Below, piece after piece: positions 10,285-24,227 of a stretch of 64,000 nt of DNA; position 1 is the stretch's first letter; every line of letters begins with the position of its first letter. The notes under the pieces were generated by a model. That model worked only from the letters and a program-made list of their open reading frames with translations, had not been told where the DNA came from and made no database searches. The position numbers and the translations under genes were made by a program. This DNA is from Dipteronia dyeriana (taxonomy: Eukaryota; Streptophyta; Magnoliopsida; Sapindales; Sapindaceae): NCBI GenBank assembly GCA_032871835.1, contig CM065295.1, positions 82,329,819-82,393,818 of the forward strand, given 5' to 3'.

Positions 10285-12546
10285 ATGGCCCGAAGAGCAA
10301 ATCTGTCAGTATACAGAGACAAGCATGATGTTGAACTAGTGTGCACCATAATGCAGCCAAATCAGTGTAAAAAATCCTTGTCATTCGAACTGGATCCAAG
10401 GGAGGGCTCGAATGAATACAAAACAGAATTGGTTGAAGTGGTACTTGAAGAAGACAAACCGGAAAAGAAAATCAAGATAGGGGCCAACTTGGATGGAAAA
10501 GTCAAGCAAGACTTAACCAATCTGCTTAGAGAATACAAAGATGTATTCGCCTGGAGTCAAGAAGATATGATCGGGATAGATGCCCGAGTAATATCCCACC
10601 ACCTCGCAGTAAGCCCGAATGCAAAACCGGTAATACAAAAGAGAAGATCGTTCAATCCTGAAAGAATTCAAACAATCAAAAAAGAGGTGGAAAAGTTACT
10701 AGCGACTGGATCAATCAGAGAAGTCAGCTACCCTCAGTGGGTTGCCAACGTAGTCCTCGTCCAGAAGAAAAATGGACAATGGAGGATGTGCGTAGATTTC
10801 ACGGATCTAAACAAGGCATGTCCAAAGGATAGCTTCCCACTTCCAAGGATAGATCAGTTGGTGGATGCCACAACAGGTCATGAATTACTCAGCTTCATGG
10901 ACGCTTACTCAGGATATAATCAGATCCGGATGAACAAAGCTGATGAAGAAAAAACAGCTTTCACAACGGATCAGGGTTTATATTGCTACACAGTAATGCC
11001 CTTCGGTTTAAAAAATGCAGGAGCTACGTACCAAAGGTTGGTCAACAAAATCTTCACTCGGCAAATAAAAAGGAACATGGAAGTGTACATTGATGACATG
11101 TTGACTAAAAGCGTTTCAGCAGATGAGCATGCCCGCGACCTTCGATAGACATTTGATGTTTTGAGAAGATACCAGATGAAATTAAACCCAAACAAATGTT
11201 TATTCGGAGTCCATTCGCGAAGATTCTTGGGATTTCAAGTCCATCAAATAGGAATCGAAGTAAATCCCGAGAAGATCCAGGCTCTGCAAGAAATGACCTC
11301 ACCTAAAACATTGAAAGAGATACAGCGCTTAACAGGGTGTTTAGCCTCCTTGAGAAGATTCATCTCAAGGGCTACAGAAAGGTGCGCACCTTTCTTCAAG
11401 ATAATCAAAAAAGGGAAAGGCCTGGAGTGAAATAAAGAGTGTGAGCAGGTATTCTTAAAAATAAAAGAGTACTTGGGGCAAGCTCCCATCCTCTCAAAAC
11501 CGTAAAAAGGGGAAATACTTCAGCTGTATCTGTCAATAACCGAGCTTGCAGCAAGTTCAGTCTTAGTCAGAAAAGAAGATGGAGTGCAGAAACCAGTGTA
11601 TTATACTAGCAAGGCACTCGTACCGGCCGAGACCAGGTACTCACAGGCAGAGAAGATAGCCTTAGCATTGGTTTCAGCAGCAAAAAATCTAAGACCATAT
11701 TTTCAGGCCCATACGATCCAGGTTCTCACCAATTTCCCATTAAGGCAAATCTTACTAAAGCCAGAAATATCAGGAAGACTTACTAAATGGGCAATCGAGT
11801 TAAATGAATTCGATATTCATTATGTCCCCAGAACCTCCCTCAAAGGACAAGCGGTGGCAGACTTCATAGCCGAGTTCACATAACCAAACCTGGAAGCAAA
11901 AAGACTGTTGGATAAAAGTTTCCCATGGAAACTATATATTGATGGTTCTTCAAACACTCATGGCAGTGGGGCAGGGATCTTAATTCGTACCCCAGAAGGA
12001 GATGATGTTGTATGTGCCATGAGATTTGATTTCAAAGCAACCAATAATCAAGCCGAATACGAGGCATTGTTAGATGGACTCAGAGTCTGCATAACTCTTG
12101 GGGTAGATGAAGTTGAGATATTCAGCGATTCACAGGTAGTTGTCAACCAGGTTATGGACGAATACCAGGCCAAAGATGAAGGAATGATTGCCTACCGTGA
12201 CATCGAAAAACAGCTCCTCCAGAAATTTAAAGAATACAAGATCGCTCAGATCCCCAGAGAAGAAAATGAAAAGGCAGACGCTTTATCTAAATTAGCGTCA
12301 ACAACAACCTCAAGCAGACCTAAAACCATTCCAGTTGCACACCTCCTTAAATCGAGTACAGCTGAACCTAAGCATTTGGAAATTTCAGAAATCCGAATGG
12401 AAGAAGGCGTGCTCCAGGAAGATCCGGTATTAGCAAAGCGCATAAGGTATCGATCGGCTAGGTATACCATGATCGGAGGAGAATTATACAGAATGGGGTT
12501 TTCTCGAGCTCTCCAGAGATGTATACAGGAAGAAGATACACATTGA
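10285..12546 (+). pseudogene. reverse transcriptase and dual RNase H region
   Basis: The RT blocks are clear: QWRMCVDFTDLNKACPKDSF, SFMDAYSGYNQI, VMPFGLKNAGATYQRL and the catalytic YIDDML. In-frame stops interrupt it at 11146 (TAG), 11428 (TGA), 11503 (TAA) and 11881 (TAA), but the frame never shifts. A first RNase H (KPVYYTSKAL, TRYSQAEKIALALV, YFQAHTIQVLT) is followed at 11,930-12,300 by an archaeal-type RNase H. That domain keeps its acidic residues in LYIDGSS, NNQAEYEAL, IFSDSQ and EKADALSK. The second RNase H is the signature of Tat-lineage elements. The TGA at 11428 stands where relatives usually have Trp. Confidence 0.92.
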
Positions 12547-13611
12547 ATACTTCAAGAGATCCACGGAGGAGTTTACGGGAACCACACTAGGGGTAGGAGT
12601 CTGGCGCATAAGGTACTCAGGCAAGGCTATTATTGGCCTACACTTTTCTCATATGCACAGCTATGGTCGGAAAGTTGCAACACCTGTCAAAGAATTGCCA
12701 ACGATATCCGACAACCCACAGAAAAGCTCATAAATCTCACTGCCCCATGGCCATTCACCATGTGGGGCCTAGACCTGATCGGGCCAATGCCAGCTGGGAC
12801 AGGGGGTGGAGCGAAGCACGCCATAGTAGCTGTCGATTATTTCACAAAATGGGCAGAAGCTGAAGCGCTGGTGCATATCACGGAAGCCAACACCACAAAT
12901 TTTGTAAATAAAAACATACTTTATAGGTTTGGAGTTCCGGACACTATAATCACCGACAATGGCACTCAGTTTGATAACCAAAAGTTCAGACAGTTGTGCG
13001 AGAAGTATCATATTGCTAACTACTATGCGACACCAGCTCATCCACAAACAAACGGGCAAGTAGAAGCAGTAAATAAAATTATCAAGCACACCATTAAAGC
13101 AAAGTTGGATGACAAAAAAGGAAGCTAGGTTGAAAAGCTTCCTAAAGTATTATGGGCATATCGGACGACAGCAAGAACTTCAACAAAAGAAACTCCGTTC
13201 ACCCTAGCGTTTGGAACAAAAGTTGTCATCCCCGTAGAAACATCGTATGCGTCCCCCAGGGTCAGGCTATACGATGAAGAACAAAATGTTGATAAGCTGC
13301 TACAAAGTTTGGATGAGCTAGAAGAAAAAGGAGAAAAGTCCCGAATAAGAAATACAGCCTATCTACAAAGAGTAGCTCGCCACTACAATTCTCGTGTTCG
13401 GATCAGAAAATTTCAGTTAGGAGACCTGGTGCTTAGGAAGGTGTCACCGAACACAAAAAATAGAGCAGTAGGATCCCTGGCTGACAAATGGGAAGGTCCA
13501 TACAAGATCGAGGGGATAGCTGGTCATGGAGCTTATTGGATTGCTCGACCCAATGGAGGGGTGTTACCCCGACCATGCAATGCCCAATATCTGAAGATTT
13601 TCTATCCTTAA
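12547..13611 (+). pseudogene. integrase region of the retrotransposon
   Basis: It starts just after a TGA at 12544 in the same frame. The zinc-binding HHCC domain is visible (EIHGGVYGNHTRGRSLA, then ESCNTCQRI). The catalytic core has D in WGLDLIGP, D in IITDNGTQF and E in NGQVEAVNK, with exactly 35 residues between the last two (D-35-E). A TAG at 13126 interrupts the core's end, at a place where relatives carry Trp in a K-W-V-E-x-L-P motif. The C-terminal domain continues to TAA 13609 with GDLVLRKV, KWEGPYKI and ARPNGGVLPRPCNAQYLKIF. The protein would insert the cDNA into the host genome. It is inactive as it stands. Confidence 0.92.
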
Positions 13612-14198
13612 TATATATATATATATATATATATGTATATTTATATTGAATATTTTATTCTTTTATGGTATGATAAATATTAAACTGTAATTTAAATCTG
13701 TCGATTTTTTGCAGTAATAAATAAAATTACTCGGAATTTCCGAAAGGATAGCATCTAGTTCGGGATTTAAAAAAAAAGCATATGATAATAAGAACATATG
13801 GAAGCAGAGCATGATAATAAGAACATGCAAATAGAATTCTCGGGACCATCAAATCCCGAATGGGCGGAGAAGCTCGCAGGAGCATGCCAGCCGAGCAGGG
13901 TCAAAATAACCTTCGTAAAAAGGCAAACCCGATGCACCAGACTTTGGAAAAATGCTCGGGACGCTATCGGGAGAAATTCCGGTGAAATGCGTAGCTGTGT
14001 TGAAGCAACTTTTTTTTAAAAAAGAGCTCAACGATTCGGCAAAACCTTGCGCATAAAAACTAGAGAGACGTCCTTGGTATTGCGTAAGGACTCGAACGTA
14101 TGATCATGGTGAGCCTTTATGTAATGTTCGGGTAGCAATCGGGTATGAAACACAAGTGCAAACTTGCCTGTTTCAAGATGACTCGGTTAATAATAAAG
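13612..14198 (+). other. non-coding spacer downstream of integrase
   Basis: It begins with a TA microsatellite (13,612-13,633), then AT-rich DNA, then sequence with scattered TCGGG motifs that leads into the tandem repeats. No supported ORF. Confidence 0.6.
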
Positions 14199-14960
14199 AG
14201 CCAGTTTAATAAGATACTTGACAATTGAAGTCATTCGGGTAAAAACCGGTTTAATAAGATACTCGGTTAAGTTACCCGAACATGAAGCCAGTTTAATAAG
14301 ATACTTGGCAATTGAAGTCATTCGGGTAACAACCGGTTTATTAAGATACTCGGTTAAGTTACCCGAACATCGAAGAAGCCAGTTTAATAAAATACTTGGC
14401 AATTGAAGTCATTCGGGTAAAAACCGGTTTAATAAGATACTCGGTTAAGTTACCCGAACATGAAGCCAGTTTAATAAGATACTTGGCAATTGAAGTCATT
14501 CGGGTAACAACCGGTTTAATAAGACACTCGGTTAAGTTACCCGAACATCGAAGAAGCCAGTTTAATAAGATACTTGGCAATTAAAGTCATTCGGGTAACA
14601 ACCGGTTTAATAAGATACTCGGTTAAGTTACCGGTACATCGAAGAAGCCAGTTTATTAAGATACTTGGCAATTGAAGTCATTCGGGTAACAACCGGTTTA
14701 ATAAGACACTCAGTTAAGTTACCTGAACCTCGAAGAAGCCAGTTTAATAAGACACTTGGCAATTGAAGTCATTCGGGTAATAACTGGTTTAATAAGATAC
14801 TCGGTTAAGTTACCCGAACATGAAGCTAATTTAATGCGATACTTGGCAATTAAAGTTATTCGGGTAACAACCGGTTTAATCAGATACTCGGTTAAGTTAC
14901 CCGACCATCAGCCAGTTTAATATAACACTCGGCAACAATCAGCAAAAAATAGACCAAAAC
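14199..14960 (+). repeat. tandem repeat array, ~86-91 bp units, inside the retrotransposon
   Basis: Units begin at about 14199, 14286, 14377, 14464, 14555, 14646, 14737, 14824 and 14910, each starting AGCCAGTTTAAT (with variants). They alternate 87- and 91-bp lengths depending on an extra GAAG. Each unit contains ATTCGGGTAA and CGGTTAAGTTACCCGA. Variable tandem arrays between pol and the 3' LTR are known in Tat/Ogre-type elements and can seed satellite DNA. Short ORFs on both strands here merely reflect the repeat. Confidence 0.95.
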
Positions 14961-15076
14961 CATTCAACTCAGAATAAAATTGAATTTTATTGCTCTTGAA
15001 AGAATGGTTACAGTTCAAAGAATGGTTCTTTACAAGTAAAAAATAAAGAATCAGAATCTTCTACAAATCTACAAAA

Positions 15077-17824
15077 TTAAGGTTGCGAGGATTTCGAGCC
15101 TTTGCCAATACTGGGATCTGGCACCATCTCGTATTCACGAAGCAGGCTCTCATTAGACGGCCAAGTAATATCATCGACAGTATCATTTCTCCACTGGCTG
15201 TAATCTTCACCCGGGATTGGCCCGACATCCGGGACTACACCCTCAACCGACTCTTGACTTGCGTAAATGGTCGAGAGAGAATGCTCGGACGAAATCTCTA
15301 AATGCATAGGATGGGGCTCTTTGCCTTGACTACGACAGTAGGCTCTCCATTCCTTCATCTGAATCCGAAGAGATTCCAATGACCGATCCACATAGTGTTT
15401 GATTGACAGCTCCCAATTAGCACGGGCTCTCTCAGTCGCTCTATTCTTGACTTTGAAGAACTCGCCGGCCGAAACTAGCCTACATTGAAATTCCCGAAAA
15501 AGTAAGGCATCGTAAGTAGGGGATCTTTTAAAACGATCCACCCCTTGGACTTCTAGTTCCAACCTGGCCTCCCGGGAAAGGGATTCAACTGTCAGCACTT
15601 GGCGCTCTAGATCTTCAATTTTTTGGTCATATGCCGACTTCGCCTGCTCCGCCTCCTGCTCGGCCTTAAGCATGAATTCTTCAGCAGAAGAAAGAAGATT
15701 TTGAAGCGATGCAACCTTCTCCTCTGCCAGAGATGCCTTGTCCTCAGCTTCAACCTGCTTCGCCAGACATTGGTCAACAAATATCTGTACAGAGCCGACC
15801 TTCTGCTGATAAGCCTGCTCAGCTCGAGCACGACCCTCCTCACTCACCTTCAGCTGAGCCTCTAGACGCCTTATCCGATCGGCTTGACATTGTTGTTTCT
15901 GAACAAGCTCAGCAAATTCGGCCTCCATCTGTAAAGGAATATACTTAAAAATCCGGCAGAAGCAAAACAATAAAGGAGTCAGAATTAACTGAGTCAGATT
16001 TAACTTACATAAGCTGCACCGTTGAAAACATTTTGGAGACGTTCGGTCAGTGAACCATCTTTAAAACAGCTCCAGCGGTCCTTCCCGATATAAGCCCGAC
16101 CGGAGGACATCTCCTGTAGTATATCTTGGGGAGAAAGGAATAAAGGAACCCCTGAGGGTTCAGCTCCCAGATTTCCAAACTCGAGGGCAAGAGAAGCCTT
16201 ATTCGGCTCTAAGGATGAGGAAGGAACCCCCAAAGGTTCAGCCCCCATATCTCCAACTTCGGGGCTAGAAGAATCCCGACTCGGTTCTGAAGTGGCTACA
16301 TCTACTGATGCTCCAGCACCAACACTCGGGGCAATCTCATCCGTAACATCTTCGTCGCTGGAGTTAATGAATGAGACTACCCGAGGAACTTTGAGATAAC
16401 GAGATGGCGAACTAACTGCCTTTCGCTTCTCACCCCGAGAACGGTGGAAGTAAAGATTAGCAGCAGGATCTTCCTAAGGATCGTCCCGAAAAGACTCAAA
16501 GAATTCGGCACCAGCAGGCACTTGATTCGTCGAGACGTTACCACCGTCGCCAGCTTCAAACCGTCCAACAGGCTCTTCACCTGGATCCTCATATTGCCTC
16601 TCCCTATTTTCAGGTAGTTGGGTGTCAGTCGACTCACCTTGGCCACTTGGACCAGCAAAATCCTGAGTAGAAGACTGAGCTTCCCAATCAACGCACTCGG
16701 GAATTTGCTTAGCAATATCAGTCTCCTCACCAGGCTCGGATGGAGCAATACCCTCATCACCCTTACAGGAAGCTTCCTTTCTACTCGCTTGTAGAATCGC
16801 CTTCACCTGGCGAGCCTGAAGATCGCTGACAATGTTCGTATCAAATACTAAAAAAAAAAAAAATTATGTTTAAAAAAAAAAGAGCAGAGAAATACAACAG
16901 AATGGGCGCCGGGTTATTTACATCGCCTGAGATGGCCCGAAATTTGTCTGAAAAAGCCGAGCTTTATCAAGTCATCCTCTTTGAAAAGATAGCTATTGCT
17001 CCTATTTTCCAAAGTACGAACTGCTGCCCGAGTCAGCCTCTTCAGCTCTGAATCACTATAGTCAATTGTTTTCTTGTTCCACGCTTCGGGGGAACAAAAG
17101 AAGGGGGGAACACTCAACACCATTTGGGAATCCCCAGATAGAACAGTGATATCAAGCCCGAGAGCCCCTCCAGCAAAAAACTAACTGTTCTTCCAAAATT
17201 TGTTGGATGTAGGGAATCTCTATATGAAACCCTTCTTTTTTGGGTCATCAGAAGCATCGACCTCCAGATTCGCCTTTGCTTCTTTGGGGACCCAACCGTC
17301 CGAAGAAGTAGACGCAAGAAAATAGGTCCCCGTTCTGCTAACTTGCCTCAGTGTAAAGAAATGCCTGATTTCATTCGGGGAAGGCGGCGAAAGGTTCATT
17401 CGACTGAACATGTGCCACATACACATCAAGGCTTTGTAACTATTCGGGGCCAACTGAGCTGGGGCTATCCCTGCTTCAGCCAAAAACCAGACAATAAAAG
17501 GCTGAAGAGGAAGTGTGACACCGAAGCAAGTATCGATCCGTAAATCGCGACCATGCCCTCAGGAGGATTCCATACGACTCTATCCCCCGCAGGAACCAAA
17601 GTGACAGAGTCGGGCAAGTCAAATCGGGAGCGATATTTTTCTATCTCAGCTGGCCCAACCACATTAGACTCAGTATCAAAGCCACTCAGACGAGTATCAG
17701 AAAACAAAAGACGAGACGCCCTGTACACTTCATCAACGTCACCCTCATTAACAGTCTGTTCCCTGGTCTGAACGCTGCTCGAGCCGTGCTTGTATACCTT
17801 ACTACTGCTTTGATGTTTACCCAT
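15077..17824 (-). pseudogene. antisense ORF of the Tat element (putative gypsy-type transposon domain), spliced and broken
   Basis: Minus-strand gene opposite to gag-pol. The first part (from ATG at 17824) reads RFDLPDSV, VVWNPPEGMVAIYGSIL and, after a frameshift near 17,500, PFIVWFLAEAGIAPAQLAPN and NEIRHFFTLRQVSRTGTYF. These are blocks I know from the plant 'putative gypsy type transposon' family (PF04195). Stops follow near 17,220-17,130. An intron probably lies at about 16,845-16,915 (poly-T then AG acceptor). The middle exon encodes an acidic, Ser/Pro/Glu-rich linker with an in-frame stop near 16,474. An 80-bp intron (15,929-16,008, GTAAGT...ACAG) leads to a last exon (15,928-15,077) that is an intact coiled coil, about 283 residues from MEAEFAELVQKQ. 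Antisense ORFs of this type are reported in Tat-lineage elements; their function is unknown. Confidence 0.75.
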
Positions 17825-18541
17825 CCTTCGAAAAGATACTCTGTGATCAGAAATATCAGAATCAGAACTAGATGGAGAACTCGATACAGGGCTGAAAGCA
17901 ACGTCAGGGTGAAGCCCAGAAACATCAACCTCTAAGAATGGAGGTTCATCTATTGGGATATCCCCCAGTAATCGTTTAATGCAAGATACTAACTAGAAAT
18001 CCCCAAATCTAATGCTTCAAAAGCTATTTTAAAGAGACGATGGCGGGAAGATGGCCCCATTAAAACTAACCTTGAATTGAGATGGATGCAAGATCTTCAA
18101 ACGGAGAATCGCGAACTTCTGGATAAAGAAATCCGAGTCTAAAGAAATTTCTGCTGAATTTTTTAGAATAAACCAACAATATCTCTCAGTGAGGAATTTA
18201 AAGATGAGACGGCACGAAACCCTAGGATTTCAAAGCGGGAAATTTTTTATGACAAAACTCGATGACGTAGGCGGCGTTTGGGGAAACGCAAAAAATCATT
18301 TTTCATAAATGATATTGAGAAATGAAGAAACAATGGACGCGTGCCAAAACAGGAAGTAGCCCTCAACCGACAGAACTTCAAAACGTCGCTATCATTTAAT
18401 ATCTCGCGTGATGGAGCGAATCGAAATTACAGAGTCACCATTAAGACGCGCCATTATGACAAGACGGCTATTCTGTCGAGAGAAAATTAAGATGATTAAA
18501 ATACTCTTGTCCGAAATGAAATTTTCTCGGCAAAAATATTT
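17825..18541. other. non-coding stretch before the 3' LTR
   Basis: Probable promoter and leader of the antisense ORF, with no supported ORF. It is scattered with TCGGG/CGAAA motifs. Confidence 0.4.
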
Positions 18542-18552
18542 TAAGGGGGTAT
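18542..18552 (+). promoter_or_regulatory. polypurine tract
   Basis: AAGGGGGTAT lies immediately before the 3' LTR, the expected site of plus-strand DNA priming. Confidence 0.8.
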
Positions 18553-19432
18553 TGTCGTATGTAAATTTTACCAAGCATACACGTCATTGACAGGAAGGAA
18601 AAAATAATCAGGTGGACTCCCAAATGTACATTCGGAAAATATCCTATAAGGCATCATTAAAGAGAAGAAAGTCCGAGTAAGCACATATTGAATAAAACCT
18701 ACTCATGATCAATTAACTTCACTCGGGACTGGTTAAATAACGCTTCTACTCGGGCTCAAACGGCGCTACTCGGGACCATCAGGTATTGCACTTACTCGGG
18801 AATAAATACGACCCGAGTAAGAACTTGGTGCTTATTTCACACGGATTAAGTCATTAAATACGCGAAGATATCCATCAGGAAGGAATCCCAAATAAAATGG
18901 AACATTTAAATTAGAAGAGTCCCCAATCAGGAAATAACTTGATTACTTTACGAATACTACATTCTTATAAGGAAACAAGTCCAAATTGAACATCACTACT
19001 ATAATCCCATTCGATTTCCATAAGAGACTCCGAAACAGGAAAGAAAACAAATCGACCTCAAGAAAGTAACCGAATCACAATTAAATACAAAGATCATGTA
19101 TTACTTGTACAAGGCAGATTAGGGTTCTATAAACATATAAATAGACCCATAATCTCGTCCAAAAAAGGAGATATAGGCAATATAGCATACATCAATTATA
19201 GTAAATACAGAGAGAAAAAGAGAGATCGAGAGCTTGTAAACATCTTATTCTCTTAGTGGATTTTGACTTGGTTGATCTTTCAACCACCCGTGGATGTTTC
19301 TCCGGCCATCGGAGTTTTACCACTTAAAACCTTGTCTTTGTTACTCTCTCTGTATCTCTTTCTCTTTAATTCGATAGCCGAAATCCAATTCCTGTTGACT
19401 TTTTTGGTATAATCCAAAAATCGACGTCAACA
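18553..19432 (+). repeat. 3' LTR
   Basis: 880 bp, TGTCGTATG...GTCAACA, the partner of 7,104-7,960 with about 5% substitutions by eye. It includes the ~23 bp deleted from the 5' copy and the same TATAAATA box. It is followed by TGAAG, the target duplication. Confidence 0.95.
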
Positions 19433-20731
19433 TGAAGCATGCCTACTTGGACACTATTGTCAATCAAAACACGATAGAGATCAAATTGCATTCTCTGACA
19501 ACCTACAGAACATTGATAACTAATTGTCTATTTTTGTGTGAATTGATGAAAAGATAATTGTTTTACCTTACGGTAAGTATCAACACTAGTTAGAGTTTGC
19601 TTTTGTTTTACCTTACGTTAAGTATTAACACTAGTTAGAGTTTGCTTTATAGTCGCCCACAACTTGCTACAAGACGCTCCATTTCGAACCACAAAGAATG
19701 GTTGCTTTTAATAAAATATTTTAAGTCGAAATCGCCTGCCCCCATCGAATTCCATTTATTTGAGTTTTGAAAAACTACATCAATATTCATGACTCTACGT
19801 CGAGCTACAGTAATTACAGGCTTGAATCTATCGCTCTCCATCGAGTTCTAGGTCGTGTCGAATTCGTTAAAGTAACGACTCTCCGTCGAGCTACATCTCT
19901 TGCTCCTAGTTAAGCTGAGATTTGCTATGTATTAGCCCTCCGTCGAGCTACATCTCTTCCTCCAAATCAAACCGAAATTTCTTCCTCCAAATCAAACCGA
20001 AATTTGTTATGTAATAAGCCTGGTGCGGTTGACAAGGGTTTGATGTTAGTCTTTGCTAAAAGATTTTCTCTCGAGTGTACCGATCGAACCTTTCAAACAT
20101 GAAGAATTGGAAATAACCGAGGTGAAGGTAACCATCGATGCTCATCTTGCTAGTTATGTTGCCAACGCAATTGAAGACGAGTTGATCCGCAAATAAAGTG
20201 GTGAAAAAGGAAGACAGTTTGAATGACTAGTTTTGTGAAACATTTGGAGGCATAATAACTTGATTTGTAATTGCAGTTTCCAATAACTATTTTTATTGCT
20301 TGGATTGCTAATTGCAAGTAATAAAACCTATCAATTTTACCCGTCCAATGCCAGATTTTTGAAAAAACAATAATCTTCCTAATAAATCTGTAGTCCACCT
20401 ATCAATCTCCTGCTAAATTCACATACAGATTCACCCAAAACACAAATATGAAACCGCACTATAAAAAAAAAGTTCTTTAAAGATATTAATGCAAAATGTA
20501 ACAAGCCAAGAATAGAAACTAGTGAACGGGTTTTCAATGTAATTCTTCACCTAAAAGAAAAACAAGCGAAGAAGGGGAAACACAAACACTTCTCCCCTGA
20601 CTTCAAATTACCTTCAGAAAAATTACACTAAGTTTTACTCATCAGCCTCACCCTAAGACTATTTTTATCTCGCTTTTTTTTTTTGGGTTCGATGGCACAT
20701 TTTCGGCCGTGGCTAATCAAAACTAAAAATA
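19433..20731. other. repeat-rich intergenic DNA between retrotransposon and BiP
   Basis: It contains a tandem duplication of about 45 bp at 19,560-19,650 (TTTACCTTACG...GTTAGAGTTTGC twice), a ~26-bp duplication at 19,955-20,005 (CTTCCTCCAAATCAAACCGA twice), several GTCGAGCTACATCTCTT repeats, and the inverted partner of 2,592-2,704 at 20,021-20,130. The last part probably includes BiP 3' UTR. No gene was recognised. Confidence 0.6.
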
Positions 20732-20785
20732 TATTTAGAGCTCGTCATGTGAATCGTCATCCTCTGTCGATCCAGCACCACCTAT

Positions 20786-23947
<3,162 letters not shown>

Positions 23948-24138
23948 CCCGCGTACTTCGTTAAAAACAAAACTCTTCCTCTCACTCGCGAAAATATTTT
24001 GAAAGAACTTCTTCTTCTTCCAAGTGTTTGCGAGGTCTCGACGATTCGATGTGCTTTTTTGTGTTTTTCAAATGCTTTTATTGTTATTATTATTATTATT
24101 ATTTGGTTTCCCTGTAATATTGCGAGAGTAGGACCGAG

Positions 24139-24150
24139 CCTTTTATAGGC
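24139..24150 (-). promoter_or_regulatory. BiP TATA box
   Basis: On the minus strand this reads GCCTATAAAAGG, about 195 bases upstream of the BiP start codon. That leaves a 5' UTR of roughly 165 bases. Confidence 0.8.
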
Positions 24151-24211
24151 CAGTCGAGAGCACACCTATTATGGCTCGATGGAAGTGTTCATATGAGAAC
24201 TCGTCATCGGT

Positions 24212-24227
24212 AGTGACGTGGACCAAT
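24212..24227 (-). promoter_or_regulatory. unfolded-protein-response element (P-UPRE / ERSE-II type)
   Basis: The minus strand reads ATTGGTCCACGTCACT. It contains ATTGG-N-CCACG exactly (the ERSE-II consensus) and matches the plant P-UPRE of BiP promoters at 14 of 16 bases as I recall it. It lies about 65 bases upstream of the TATA box. A second CCAAT box (ATTGG on the minus strand, 24,254-24,258) and a nearby GATGACG (about 24,202-24,208) could also help bind bZIP/NF-Y factors. Confidence 0.85.

Larger units (their letters stand above)
7104..19432 (+). mobile_element. Ty3/gypsy LTR retrotransposon, Tat lineage, complete but decayed
   Basis: The element is 12.3 kb with two near-identical LTRs beginning TGTCG and ending CAACA. 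The flanking pentamers GGAAG (7099-7103) and TGAAG (19433-19437) form a 5-bp target duplication with one mismatch. Order on the plus strand: LTR, primer-site region, gag, protease, RT, RNase H, a second archaeal-type RNase H, integrase, tandem repeats, an antisense ORF on the minus strand, polypurine tract, LTR. Two RNase H domains, the domain order and a 3' antisense ORF are marks of the Tat lineage (Ogre/Retand relatives). By eye the LTRs differ at about 40 of 820 aligned bases, implying insertion some millions of years ago. All coding parts are interrupted, so it cannot move on its own. Confidence 0.95.

Noticed and set aside
14187..14584. ORFs on both strands repeating IRYSVKLPEH or NLTEYLIKP motifs
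   Set aside because: Frames of the tandem repeat, not proteins.
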